In this document: positions 34,477-47,300 of the stretch, in pieces
Position numbering within the stretch: the first letter of the stretch is position 1
Layout: the number at the start of each line of letters is the position of its first letter
NCBI RefSeq assembly: GCF_004210375.1
Contig: NC_134834.1
Coordinates: forward strand, 16,609,027-16,673,026
Source of the DNA: Tachypleus tridentatus
Lineage: Eukaryota; Arthropoda; Merostomata; Xiphosura; Limulidae
Reading direction: 5' to 3'
DNA length: 64,000 nt
Program-made: the position numbers and the translations under genes
The notes under the pieces: generated by a model
What the model was told of the DNA's origin: nothing
The model's database searches: none
Seen by the model: the letters and a program-made list of their open reading frames with translations, nothing else

Positions 34477-34825
34477 GATCAACCATTGTACTAGATAATT
34501 AGATGTTTTAGATCAACCATTGTGCTAGATATTTAGATGTTTTAGATCACCCATTGTGCTAGATATTTAGATGTTTTAGATCAACCATTATGCTAGATAT
34601 TTAGATGTTTTAGATCAACCATTGTGCTAGATATTTAGATGTTTTAGATCAACCATTGTGCTAGATATTTAGATATTTTAGATCAACCGTTGTGCTAGAT
34701 ATTTAGATGTTTTAGATCAACCATTGTGCTAGATATTTAGATATTTTAGATCAACCATTGTGCTAGATATTTAGATGTTTTAGATCAACCATTGTGCTAG
34801 ATATTTAGATGTTTTAGATCAACAT
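34477..34825. repeat. 34-bp minisatellite, about 10 units
   Basis: Units of 34 bp begin GATCAACCATTGTGCTAGAT, starting at 34477 and every 34 bases to 34817. A degenerate unit may precede at 34440. Confidence 0.95.
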
Positions 34826-35367
34826 ATAAGATAATGTATCAAAAGAAGTTAATTAACCACCTCTGTGAGGTGACTTAAATATACCTGTACATGTTACGAA
34901 AAGTTATAAATTCGCACATGTTACAAAAAGTCACATATTCTTCTCCCACATTCTGATTACGTAGTCAAGGTATTCAGTCTTCAGATTCTGAGTGAGCAAT
35001 CTAGACGATCATCTCTTTTATTCTGATGCACAGATCAGACAATCGTCTCTGAAATTCTGACTGCTCAGCCTATTAATTCATTTTTTTGGATTCTGGGTGC
35101 GCATCCTAGACAATCTGTTCTCATGAATGAGAAACACAGATATTCATTATTTCGATTCTAAATGTGCAACCTAGACATCCGTTCCTCAGATTCTGAAAGC
35201 TTAAACTACATTAACTAAAACTACCATTTCTTGCGAACTGGATTATTTTGCTAAAATAAAACTCTCTAATCCGATGGGATCTAGGATTATCTTCATACTA
35301 TTTCAGAAATACAAGATTATTTTCTTAACATCCCGTTTCAAATCTACTCCCAGTATCAATTATGATT
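34826..35367. other. Old degenerate repeat around GATTCTG
   Basis: GATTCTGA-type motifs recur (about 34950, 34984, 35090, 35190) with loosely similar surroundings, like a worn-out tandem array. No coding signal. Confidence 0.4.
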
Positions 35368-35651
35368 AATAGTTTATTTGTCTGTTTTTGAATTTAAAGC
35401 AAAGCCACACCAGGGCTATCTTCGCAAGCCGTCCTTAATTTAGCAGTGTGAGACTAGAGGGAAGGTAACTCGTTATCACCACTCACCGTCAACGCTTGTG
35501 TTACTCTTATACCAACGAACAGTGAGCTTGACCGTCATATTATAACGCTCCCACGGCTGAGAGAATGAGCATGTTTGGTGTGAGTGGGATTCGAACTCGC
35601 GACCCTCAGACTACGAGTTGAACTCCCTAATCACCTGGCCTTGACGGGACA
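35368..35651 (-). mobile_element. SINE-A
   Basis: Full length, moderately diverged. Confidence 0.85.
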
Positions 35652-35654
35652 TAA

Positions 35655-36035
35655 TAAGTAATACTCACCTATATTCGCCAGAGATTTTTCTTGTTTTCTT
35701 TTTGTAGCACTGTTGGTCAGTTTTGCAGCTGTGTTCGAAGGTTGCTTTCACCACGGTACATATGAAGTACAAAAGTCTTTACCAGATATGTATTTGCCAG
35801 ATGTGTCTCACCAAATGGGGTCTTTCTTACCATTGACACAGGCTCTTTGTATTATCTTCTGTTTGGATCTTGGAATACTGACTCTCTGCTGTCCCTTCTG
35901 CTTTACGTATAATTGCATCTAAAGTTTTCCTGACCGCGTGTAAATGTGGAGTGCAGTTAGTCTTAGCCGTTAATAACAACGTATCAAAATAATTACTTCC
36001 GTAGTTTCCACTAGGTGTATTAAGTTCAATAAATT
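35655..36035 (-). pseudogene. Degenerate protein-like segment, unidentified
   Basis: The minus strand reads a protein-like stretch (contains TLLLTAKTNC and HAVRKTLDAIIRKAEG) over about 35830-36030. A +1 frame then continues (VNGKKDPIW, then TSGKYISGKDFCTSYVPW) down to about 35680. That frame has two TGA codons, each after TGG, that could be decayed CGA. SINE-A copies flank both sides. I do not recognise the family. The plus strand also has a 69-codon frame at 35713-35922 that I consider incidental. Confidence 0.28.
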
Positions 36036-36057
36036 ATGGGACCGATTCTTTATTAAC

Positions 36058-36321
36058 ACGTTGTCTCATTCGGCCTCGTAATCTGAGGGTCGCGGGTTCG
36101 CATTCCGGTCGCGCTAAACATGCTCGCCCTTTCAGCCGTGGGGGCATTATAATGTGATGGTCAATCCCACTATTCGTTGGTAAAAGAGTAGTCCAAGAGT
36201 TGGCGGTGGGTGGTGATGATTAGCTGCCTTCCCTCTATTCTTACACTGCTAAATTAGGGACGGCTAGCGCAGATAGCCCTCAGTAGCTTTGTGCGAAATT
36301 CCAAAACAAACAAACAAACAA
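36058..36321 (+). mobile_element. SINE-A
   Basis: The head is altered (ACGTTGTCTCATTCGGCCTC), then typical to the AAACAAACAAAC tail. Confidence 0.84.
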
Positions 36322-37239
36322 AGTTGTTTCATTCAACAGGCTCTGTATCATTGAAAGATCAGGTAATAATAAAACATGTCTTGTGTAATAACAACATATT
36401 CAAAGGGCTGAAGTGGTGGATAAACAGCGCCCCTTACTCATTTATTACGAGATAGGCAATTTTTTATTTAAATAAGTGACGGCTCCTATTAACATTTTGC
36501 ATGCGAGAGGTACCAAGATGGATACCTGGCGTTTTCACGTCATTATTTTAAGGCGAAGAAAAACAATGATTTCTGAGCGCCTTTAGTTGTCTCTGAACCC
36601 CCATGGGGGCTTGTCAGATCTCAAAACCAAAATATCTGTCAAGTTAATTGAATAGAATGGATATTAACGACTTTATTAACAACTAGATTTCGATTCCCTG
36701 ATGTGAACTGACAACAGAAGCTGAAACATTTTCTGGAAAACTACATTTAACACATAGCCGTCAACACATACCTAACACCCTTGAAAACTGAAGGATTATT
36801 GCAGTTGTCTTTTCGAACGTCATACATCGCTTTACAAGTAGACATATGAGAAACGGTTCGACACGTATACGTGACTTACGGGTGAAATGTTCTTTGAATA
36901 TGCCTAGTTAGAACACAGTTCCACACTAAGCAGGAAATCTGATGTAACCAATGCGTTATTACGACTTCATTAGCAATAGATGATTAGGGGCATTCGAATC
37001 TCATGCAGATTTGTGACAGAAATATTAAATTATATATATATAATACTCATTACATGGGATTACAAGTTGTAACATCAGATAGCAGCCCGGAATTGCACGG
37101 GCTATTACGTCAGTATTACACACAAGCAACGTTGGACTACATGTATTAATGTAAAATTAAACCCTAGAATCACACGCAGGAATTTTGGGTTAAAAATATC
37201 TCACTTGTTTATAGTATGCAAACTATTTTTTAAAACGCT

Positions 37240-37338
37240 TACCTACTGAAACCGCTGTTTGGTGATATTAAACTGGGTTTCGATACCCGTGGTGGGCAGA
37301 ACACAGGCAGCCCATTGTGTAGCCTAGTGCTTAATTCT
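37240..37338 (+). mobile_element. SINE-C, head damaged
   Basis: GGGTTTCGATACCCGTGGTG and the CTTAATTC tail are intact. Confidence 0.75.
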
Positions 37339-37579
37339 TGTTTATCAACCATAATAGTTTCTCTCATTTTAAATCTAATTAAAGTCACAAACACAACAAA
37401 ACAAAATTGAGAAATCAAGCGTGATGCATTAAAACACCGGAAGTGAATGATTATTAAATTGTGGTACGTGGAACTACTGTCCGTGGTATACGAAAAAATA
37501 ATATAAAAATTATAAAATTTGTGATAAATCATTTTCGGTTTCCTTCACACGTAAACCCAAGCTTTATTCTTTGGTTTTC

Positions 37580-37812
37580 GTGGTGTTTTTTTTTTTTTTT
37601 AATTTCGCGCAAAGCTACACGAGGACTATCTGCGCTAGCCGTCCCTAATTTAGCAGTGTAAGACTAGAGGAAAGGCAGCGAGCCATCACCACTCACTGCC
37701 AACTCTTGGGCTACTCTTTTACCAACGAATAGTGGGATTGACTGTTACATTATAACGCTTCCACGGCTGAAAGGGCGAGCATGTTTGGTGTGATCGGGAT
37801 TCGAACTCGTAT
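37580..37812 (-). mobile_element. SINE-A lacking its head
   Basis: Ends at GGGATTCGAACTCG, after a long T-run. Confidence 0.84.
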
Positions 37813-38597
37813 TATCAGGTTTGGATTTAATAAGGGATTTTCCATAATTTAGCTGCGGAGATTTCGAAAATTATGTTCATTTTCTTCTCTCACGTAAGGA
37901 TTTTTTTACAAACTGGGAAGAAAAAACGACTCTTACTTATATCCGTTTTACAAAAAAAAATTACCAAAAATATAAGAGAATACGTACGGGTTATTTACAC
38001 AACTACTTGTTGCCACAGTGACAAATAAATAATTATAAAAGAAAAAAACTAATGTCAAAGTGCACGCACAAACAAATATAACCCAGAAATGACACGTCAC
38101 GCGGCCTGTTAACCACTTATATACTAGAGGTTTGTTTCTCGGGGCTCTGAAACGATCGATACGATTCTCACGTCGCGGTTGATCAAGAGAAATCTACAGC
38201 TAGCGGCTGTCAAGATTTTAAGCATAATAAAATGTGATACGATTTCAATAAAATGATTCATTTACGTAAAGTGCATATGACATTTTACGAATTCAGCGTA
38301 AAGGTATTACTGTATGACATGTTCAAATTTCAAGAAAATAAAACCCATCGAATATATGGGAGACAAAATAATTCCTGCACGTGAATCTGTACCAGGTAAT
38401 AACAGCTCAGACGACCCGTGTTTCTTGATGGACTATAAAACACAATTGGCTGTTTATCAAATAAAGAGTACAGTGGGCTTAGTTCAAAGGTGTTCAATGA
38501 ATCAATGTTCTGTTTACAGGAAGGGTTAATTATAGTTCGCTCTTGTAGTATCGATTACAAACATGCAATTTGGAGAAAATGTTGCCACGTTATGACC

Positions 38598-38830
38598 CCC
38601 TAATTCTGTGTGCTTATAACGTTACAAGTCGGGCTTCGATACCTAGGTGGGCGGATTAAAAATAGCATGCTGGGTAGCTTTGTGTTCAGAATCAAACATA
38701 TTGCTCTCAACTAACTCATTGCTGATTCGGAAGGTTTGTAACACAAAAATTTAGGCTTCAATACTTACGGTGGATAAAGCACAGATAACCAATTGTGCAG
38801 CTTTGTGCTTGACAGTAAATAAATAAAAAA
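38598..38830 (+). mobile_element. Two diverged SINE-C copies
   Basis: Copies at about 38598-38695 and 38727-38830 keep GGGCTTCGATACC / GGCTTCAATAC and the GTAGCTTTGTG tail. Confidence 0.6.
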
Positions 38831-38895
38831 ACCCTCATAAGATGTTGCTTGTCTGTTCAGATACTGTAATTAATCACTTTGATTTTTTGATAAAA

Positions 38896-38940
38896 CGACA
38901 TGAAAAGGCTTCTTTTTTTATAAAAAGGTTTTTCATGTCG
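38896..38940. repeat. Perfect 11-bp inverted repeat
   Basis: CGACATGAAAA and TTTTCATGTCG are separated by 23 bases. Could be a small DNA-element remnant. Confidence 0.6.
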
Positions 38941-39065
38941 CTCAAAATGAAAAACAGTTCTCGCTATCACTTGCCTGCTCGTTAGCAGTAACGATTTGTG
39001 AAACACAGTCGTTATCTGCAAAATAAATACGGGTTGTTTTGGAATTAAAGATATAATGCTACAGC

Positions 39066-39520
39066 CAGGGGCGTAGATTTTTTACGCTCGATGGGAAATA
39101 TGATTTTTACAACCACTTATGTGGACTGTTCAATTTGCAAATTGGTAATCTCTGATTACGTGAATCTGAAAGCTGTAAACATACAATCACAGAGTAATTT
39201 TGTTACCACGATACTTACATGTATACTTAGGCCTACTGACTGATACTTACGATCTATCGCTTAGATCGAAAAGCTTAGAAGCACGCCTATATTAAAGATG
39301 TACATTTCGGCTACTGAAAAAGCCTACATCTAGGCCTAATTATGTAATTCGATTGGTAAGAACACGAGAATCACAAGAACAAACACATAATTTGTAGGCC
39401 TGTGATGCAATAAAACAATTCAACAGACCAAACTGTAGGGGGGGGTGATTGTATGCACCATACCCCCCACCTAAAATGAAGGGGTGTATACCCCCATCCC
39501 CCCCCGGATCTACACCCCTG
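39066..39520 (-). mobile_element. hAT-like nonautonomous inverted-repeat element, copy 3
   Basis: Reverse-oriented copy of the same element. Flanking 8-mers GCTACAGC and GTTACAAC match at 6 of 8, as a decayed target duplication would. Confidence 0.8.
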
Positions 39521-39644
39521 GTTACAACTGTTACTGACCTGGATATATAAAACTGGAATAGAGAAACAATAATTTTAATTTTCTTCAACAAATTTCAAAT
39601 ACAAATTAAATTTCGAGTTTAATTCACTTGCATTATTATAAAAG

Positions 39645-39885
39645 TACAGGGTGGCCCGTAAGTACCTACCCATCCATACGTTATTATGTTATATTCAATT
39701 ACGCATGTAATATAAATTTGTTTCTTTTCTTCAGAGAAATATGGCGGGTGTAATCCCATTTACACTTGAAGAGTGTATTGTGACAAGTACGTGGGTACAT
39801 GAGCGCAAGAATACTGGTGATACCATACAAATACACTGGACACATAAGATATATGGATGGATAGGGACCTACGGGCCACCCTGTA
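39645..39885 (+). mobile_element. Deletion derivative of a mariner-like element
   Basis: About 34-bp inverted ends (TACAGGGTGGCCCGTA on the left, a few mismatches on the right) with flanking TA. Inside, ATG at 39741 opens a 52-codon frame running out through the right end to a TGA at 39897-39899. Its start, PFTLEECIVTSTWVHERKN, resembles the N-terminal DNA-binding part of some mariner-like transposases; the rest is deleted. Confidence 0.65.
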
Positions 39886-39983
39886 GAATTAAGAAATGAC
39901 CGGAAATTTGTGTGTGGGTATGAAAAAACAACAACAAATGCGGATTGGATATTTATAAAAGCTTGATAATTGAAATATCCGTT

Positions 39984-40175
39984 TTGTTTGTTTTTGTTGA
40001 GTTTCGCGCAAAGCTACTCGAGAGCTATCAGCGCTAGTTTGTCCTTAATTTTGAACTGATAGATTAAACGAAAGGTAGTTATCTTATACCGCCCACCGCA
40101 TATTTTTGGGCTACACTTTAGTGGTTTTAGGGGAGAGTGTGTCAGGCGACGGGTTTAAATCCCGTGACCCGCACA
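39984..40175 (-). mobile_element. SINE-A, diverged
   Basis: The tail half is clear; the head half has a deletion before GGGTTTAAATCCC. Confidence 0.65.
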
Positions 40176-40317
40176 TTTTCCTTTTTGTGAGGAATTAATA
40201 ACTGTTATGTGTAACCGTTTTTTCTACACATAAATAAAAAACAAAACAAATTGACTCTGCTCTTTAATTGTTTGAACACTTCTTTCAAAGCCATATAATT
40301 ATTGAAGTCAGTTCCAG

Positions 40318-40598
40318 GCAGTCCGAGATGGTTAAGTGGTTAACACACTCGACTCGTACTCTGAGGGTCTCGAGTTCGAATCCCGGTCACACCAAACACG
40401 CCTGCCCTTTCAGCCACGGGGGCGTTATTATGTAATAGTCAATCCTATTATTCGTTAGTAAAATAGTCGCTCAAAAGTTGACGGAAGATGGTGCTGACTA
40501 GCTGCCTTCCGTCTAGTCTTACACTGCTAAATTTGGGACGGCTAGCGTAGATAGCCCTCGTGTGACTTTGCGCGAAATTCAAAACAAACAAGCAAACA
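40318..40598 (+). mobile_element. SINE-A
   Basis: Full length with B box GTTCGAATCCC and an AACAAACAAGCAAAC tail. Confidence 0.88.
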
Positions 40599-40737
40599 GT
40601 TCGAGCCAGAGAGCAAGTGTGTGATATCAGTTTAGTAGAGTTATAATGTTATGATGATAGTGTGCGTATACCTGAAGTGTGTTTTTAATTTTTCTCTGTT
40701 TGTTTGTTTCGCATTTTCGTGAAATTTAATTTATATT

Positions 40738-41013
40738 GTTTGTTTGTTTTTGAATTTCGCGCAAAGCCATACGAGGGCTATCTGCGCTAGCCGTCTCTCA
40801 TTTAGCAGTGTAAGACTAGAGGGAAGGCTGCTAGTCATCACCACCCACCGCCAAATCTTGGGCTACTCTTTTACCAACGAATAGTGAGATTGACCGTCAC
40901 ATATAACGCCCCCACGGCTGAAAGGGCGAGCATGTTTGGTGCGACCGGGATTCGAACCCGCGACCCTCAGATTACGAGTCGAACGCCTTAACCCAATAGG
41001 CCATGCCGGGCCA
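40738..41013 (-). mobile_element. SINE-A, well preserved
   Basis: Close to the family consensus, ending CCATGCCGGGCC. It ends about 320 bp before the satellite array. Confidence 0.9.
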
Positions 41014-41337
41014 AGTCGTCTTGCACTATTTTAAAAATATGAAATCTCTCTCCTTATGATGTATCCATACTTTTAGTGATATTGTGAAGCTGAAGAAATA
41101 TAAATATATTTTTACAGGATTCACTAACGTCACATTTCAGTGGGATTAAACAGAGCGGTTGAAAGATATCGGTACAAGGCCTATCCATCTAGTACCTTCT
41201 GTGGAAGTCTTAAGGCAAGAGAGTTGAGTTTGTAAATACATTGTTTGCCTTAAATTATACACACATTCTCGTAGTGTAATACGTGAATTGTTTTATATTG
41301 TGTTGCTTGAGCAAATTTATTGAGCTGTTAGCTCGTA

Positions 41338-44300
41338 GTCTCTTACTGTCGACACCAACAACATTTTGCATTGTGAACTTGTAGTCTCTTGGTGTTGGCA
41401 CCAACAAAATCTTGCATTGTGAGCTTGTAGTCTCTTAACTTGCATTGTCAACTTGAAGTCTCTTAACTTGCATTCTCAACTTGTAGTCTCTTAGTGTTGG
41501 CACCAACAAAATTTTGCATTCTCAACTTGTAGTCTCTTAGTGTCGGCACCAACACAATCTTGCATTCTCAACTTGTAGTCTCTTAATTTGCATTGTCAAC
41601 TTGAAGTCTCTTAATTTGCATTCTCAACTTGAAGTCTCTTAATTTGCATTCTCAACTTGTAGTCTCTTAGTGTTGGCACCAACAAAATTTTGCATTCTCA
41701 ACTTGTAGTCTCTTAACTTGCATTCTCAACTTGTAGTCTCTTAGTGTTGGCACCAACAAAATCTTGCATTTACAACTTGTAGTCTCTTATTGTTGGCACC
41801 AACAAAATTTTGCATTCTCAACTTGTAGTCTCTTAGTGTCGGCACCAACACAATCTTGCATTGTGAGCTTGTAGTCTCCTAACTTGCATTGTCAATTTCA
41901 AGTCTCTTAACTTGCATTGTCAACTTGTAGTCTCTTAGTGTCGGCACCAACAAAATTTTGCATTCTCAACTTGTAGTCTCTTATTGTTGGCACCAACAAA
42001 ATTTTGCATTCTCAACTTGTAGTCTCTTAGTGTCGGCACCAACACAATCTTGCATTGTGAGCTTGTAGTCTCCTAACTTGCATTGTCAATTTCAAGTCTC
42101 TTAACTTGCATTGTCAACTTGTAGTCTCTTAGTGTCGGCACCAACAAAATTTTGCATTCTCAACTTGCAGTCTCTTAACTTGCATTCTCAACTTGTAGTC
42201 TCTTAGTGTCGGCACCAACAAAATTTTGCAATGTGAGCTTGTAGTCTCTTAACTTGCATTGTCAACTTGAAGTCTCTTAACTTGCATTCTCAACTTGTAG
42301 TCTCTTAGTGTCGGCACCAACAAAATCTTGCATTCTCAACTTGCAGTCTCTTAACTTGCATTGTCAACTTGAAGTCTCTTAACTTGCATTCTCAACTTGC
42401 AGTCTCTTAACTTGCATTGTCAACTTGAAGTCTCTTAACTTGCATTTTCAACTTGTAGTCTTTTAGTGTCGGCAGCAACAAAATCTTGCATTCTCAACTT
42501 GCAGTCTCTTAACTTGCATTGTCAACTTAAAGTCTCTTAACTTGCATTCTCAACTTGTAGTCTCTTAGTGTTGGCACCAACAAAATCTTGCATTGTGAAC
42601 TTGTAGTCACTTAGTGTTGGCACCAAAAAAATCTTGCATTGTGAACTTGTAGTCACTTAACTTGCATTGTCAACTTGAAGTCTCTTAACTTGCATTCTCA
42701 ACTTGTAGTCTCTTAATGTCGGCACCAACAAAATCTTGCATTGTGAACTTGTAGTCACTTAGTGTTGGCACCACCAAAATCTTGCATTGTGAACTTGTAG
42801 TCACTTAGTGTTGGCACCACCAAAATCTTGCATTGTGAACTTGTAGTCTCTGAACATGCATTGTCAACTTGTAATCTCTTAGTGTCAGCACCAACAAAAT
42901 TTTGCATTCTCAACTTGTAGTCTCTTAGTGTCGGCACCAACACAATCTTGCATTGTGAGCTTGTAGTCCCCTAACTTGCATTGTCAATTTGAAGTCTCTT
43001 AACTTGCATTGTCAACTTGTAGTCTCTTAGTGTTGGCACCAACAAATATTTGCATTCTCAACTTGTAGTCTCTTAGTGTCGGCACCAACACAATCTTGCA
43101 TTGTGAGCTTGTAGTCTCTTAACCTGCATTCTCAACTTGAAGTCTCTTAACTTGCATTCTTAACTTGTAGTCTCTTAGTGTTGGCACCAACATAATTTTG
43201 CATTCTCAACTTGTAGTCTCTTAGTGTCGGCACCAACACAATCTTGCATTTTCAACTTGTAGTCTCTTAATTTGCATTGTCAACTTGAAGTCTCTTAATT
43301 TGCATTCTCAACTTGTAATCTCTTAGTGTCGGCACCAACAAAATTTTGCATTCTCAACTTGTAGTCTCTTATTGTTGGCACCAACAAAATTTTGCATTCT
43401 CAACTTGTAGTCTCTTAATGTCGGCACCAACACAATCTTGCATTGTGAGCTTGTAGTCTCCTAACTTGCATTGTCAATTTCAAGTCTCTTAACTTGCATT
43501 GTCAACTTGTAGTCTCTTAGTGTCGGCACCAACAAAATCTTGCATTCTCAACTTGCAGTCTCTTAACTTGCATTCTCAACTTGTAATCTCTTAGTGTCGG
43601 CACCAACACAATTTTGCAATGTGAGCTTGTAGTCTCTTAACTTGCATTGTCAACTTGAAGTCTCTTAACTTGCATTCTCAACTTGTAGTCTCTTAGTGTC
43701 GGCACCAACAAAATCTTGCATTCTCAACTTGCAGTCTCTTAACTTGCATTGTCAACTTGAAGTCTCTTAACTTGCATTCTCAACTTGTAGTCTCTTAGTG
43801 TCGGCACCAACAAAATCTTGCATTCTCAACTTGTAGTCACTTAACTTGCATTGTCAACTTGAAGTCTCTTAACTTGCATTCTCAACTTGTAGTCTCTTAA
43901 TGTCGGCACCAACAAAATCTTGCATTGTGAACTTGTAGTCACTTAGTGTTGGCACCAACAAAATCTTGCATTGTGAACTTGTAGTCTCTAAACATGCATT
44001 GTCAACTTGTAATCTCTTAGTGTCAGCACCAACAAAATTTTGCATTCTCAACTTGTAGTCTCTTAGTGTCGGCACCAACACAATCTTGCATTGTGAGCTT
44101 GTAGTCTCCTAACTTGCATTGTCAATTTGAAGTCTCTTAACTTGCATTGTCAACTTGTAGTCTCTTAGTGTCGGCACCAACAAAATCTTGCATTCTCAAC
44201 TTGCAGTCTCTTAACTTGCATTGTCAACTTGAAGTCTGTTAACTTGCATTCTCAACTTGTAATCTCTTAGTGTCGGCACAACAAAATTTTGCATTGTGAG

Positions 44301-47300
44301 CTTGTAGTCTCTTAACTTGCATTGTCAACTTGAAGCGTCTTAACTTGCATTCTCAACTTGTAGTCTCTTAGTGTCGGCACCAACAAAATCTTGCATTCTC
44401 GACTTGCAGTCTCTTAACTTGCATTGTCAACTTGAAGTCTGTTAACTTGCATTCTCAACTTGTAATCTCTTAGTGTCGGCACCAACAAAATTTTGCATTG
44501 TGAGCTTGTAGTCTCTTAACTTGCATTGTCAACTTGTAGTCTCTTAGTGTCGGCACCAACAAAATCTTGCATTCTCAACTTGCAGTCTCTTAACTTGCAT
44601 TGTCAACTTGAAGTCTGTTAACTTGCATTCTCAACTTGTAATTTCTTAGTGTCGGCACCAACAAAATTTTGCATTGTGAGCTTGTAGTCTCTTAACTTGC
44701 ATTGTCAACTTGAAGTCTCTTAACTTGCATTCTCAACTTGTAGTCTCTTAGTGTTGGCACCAACAAAATCTTGCATTGTGAACTTGTAGTCACTTAGTGT
44801 TGGCACCAACAAAATCTTGCATTGTGAACTTGTAGTCTCTTAACTTGCATTGTCAACTTGAAGTCTCTTAACTTGCATTCTCAACTTGTAGTCTCTTAAT
44901 GTCGGCACCAACAAAATCTTGCATTGTGAACTTGTAGTCACTTAGTGTTGGCACCAACAAAATCTTGCATTGTGAACTTGTAGTCTCTTAACTTGCATTG
45001 TGAACTTGAAGTCTCTTAACTTGCATTCTCAACTTGTAGTCTCTTAGTGTTGGCACCAACAAAATCTTGCATTGTGAACTTGTAGTCACTTAGTGTTGGC
45101 ACCAACAAAATCTTGCATTGTGAACTTGTAGTCTCTTAACTTGCATTGTCAACTTGAAGTCTCTTAACATGCATTGTGAACTTGTAGTCTCTTAGTGTTG
45201 GCACCAACACAATCTTGCATTGTGAGCTTGTAGTCTCCTAACTTGCATTGTCAATTTCAAGTCTCTTAACTTGCATTGTCAACTTGTAGTCTCTTAGTGT
45301 CGGCACCAACAAAATTTTGCATTCTCAACTTGTAGTCTCTTATTGTTGGCACCAACAAAATTTTGCATTCTCAACTTGTAGTCTCTTAGTGTCGGCACCA
45401 ACACAATCTTGCATTGTGAGCTTGTAGTCTCCTAACTTGCATTGTCAATTTCAAGTCTCTTAACTTGCATTGTCAACTTGTAGTCTCTTAGTGTCGGCAC
45501 CAACAAAATTTTGCATTCTCAACTTGCAGTCTCTTAACTTGCATTCTCAACTTGTAGTCTCTTAGTGTCGGCACCAACAAAATTTTGCAATGTGAGCTTG
45601 TAGTCTCTTAACTTGCATTGTCAACTTGAAGTCTCTTAACTTGCATTCTCAACTTGTAGTCTCTTAGTGTCGGCACCAACAAAATCTTGCATTCTCAACT
45701 TGCAGTCTCTTAACTTGCATTGTCAACTTGAAGTCTCTTAACTTGCATTCTCAACTTGCAGTCTCTTAACTTGCATTGTCAACTTGAAGTCTCTTAACTT
45801 GCATTCTCAACTTGCAGTCTCTTAACTTGCATTGTCAACTTGAAGTCTCTTAACTTGCATTTTCAACTTGTAGTCTCTTAGTGTTGGCACCAACAAAATC
45901 TTGCATTGTGAACTTGTAGTCACTTAGTGTTGGCACCAAAAAAATCTTGCATTGTGAACTTGTAGTCACTTAACTTGCATTGTCAACTTGAAGTCTCTTA
46001 ACTTGCATTCTCAACTTGTAGTCTCTTAATGTCGGCACCAACAAAATCTTGCATTGTGAACTTGTAGTCACTTAGTGTTGGCACCACCAAAATCTTGCAT
46101 TGTGAACTTGTAGTCACTTAGTGTTGGCACCACCAAAATCTTGCATTGTGAACTTGTAGTCTCTGAACATGCATTGTCAACTTGTAATCTCTTAGTGTCA
46201 GCACCAACAAAAATTTTGCATTCTCAACTTGTAGTCTCTTAGTGTCGGCACCAACACAATCTTGCATTGTGAGCTTGTAGTCCCCTAACTTGCATTGTCA
46301 ATTTGAAGTCTCTTAACTTGCATTGTCAACTTGTAGTCTCTTAGTGTTGGCACCAACAAATATTTGCATTCTCAACTTGTAGTCTCTTAGTGTCGGCACC
46401 AACACAATCTTGCATTGTGAGCTTGTAGTCTCTTAACCTGCATTCTCAACTTGAAGTCTCTTAACTTGCATTCTTAACTTGTAGTCTCTTAGTGTTGGCA
46501 CCAACATAATTTTGCATTCTCAACTTGTAGTCTCTTAGTGTCGGCACCAACACAATCTTGCATTTTCAACTTGTAGTCTCTTAATTTGCATTGTCAACTT
46601 GAAGTCTCTTAATTTGCATTCTCAACTTGTAATCTCTTAGTGTCGGCACCAACAAAATTTTGCATTCTCAACTTGTAGTCTCTTATTGTTGGCACCAACA
46701 AAATTTTGCATTCTCAACTTGTAGTCTCTTAATGTCGGCACCAACACAATCTTGCATTGTGAGCTTGTAGTCTCTAACTTGCATTGTCAATTTCAAGTCT
46801 CTTAACTTGCATTGTCAACTTGTAGTCTCTTAGTGTCGGCACCAACAAAATCTTGCATTCTCAACTTGCAGTCTCTTAACTTGCATTCTCAACTTGTAAT
46901 CTCTTAGTGTCGGCACCAACACAATTTTGCAATGTGAGCTTGTAGTCTCTTAACTTGCATTGTCAACTTGAAGTCTCTTAACTTGCATTCTCAACTTGTA
47001 GTCTCTTAGTGTCGGCACCAACAAAATCTTGCATTCTCAACTTGCAGTCTCTTAACTTGCATTGTCAACTTGAAGTCTCTTAACTTGCATTCTCAACTTG
47101 TAGTCTCTTAGTGTCGGCACCAACAAAATCTTGCATTCTCAACTTGTAGTCACTTAACTTGCATTGTCAACTTGAAGTCTCTTAACTTGCATTCTCAACT
47201 TGTAGTCTCTTAATGTCGGCACCAACAAAATCTTGCATTGTGAACTTGTAGTCACTTAGTGTTGGCACCAACAAAATCTTGCATTGTGAACTTGTAGTCT

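Larger units (their letters stand above)
36325..38590. other. Intergenic apart from two SINEs
   Basis: No convincing exon in either strand. Short open frames at 37239-37532 and 38314-38529 match nothing I know. Confidence 0.45.

Noticed and set aside
35713-35922. 69-codon plus-strand frame after an acceptor-like T-run, as a terminal exon
   Set aside because: No family resemblance, and the opposite strand reads more like protein. Kept only as part of the uncertain minus-strand entry.
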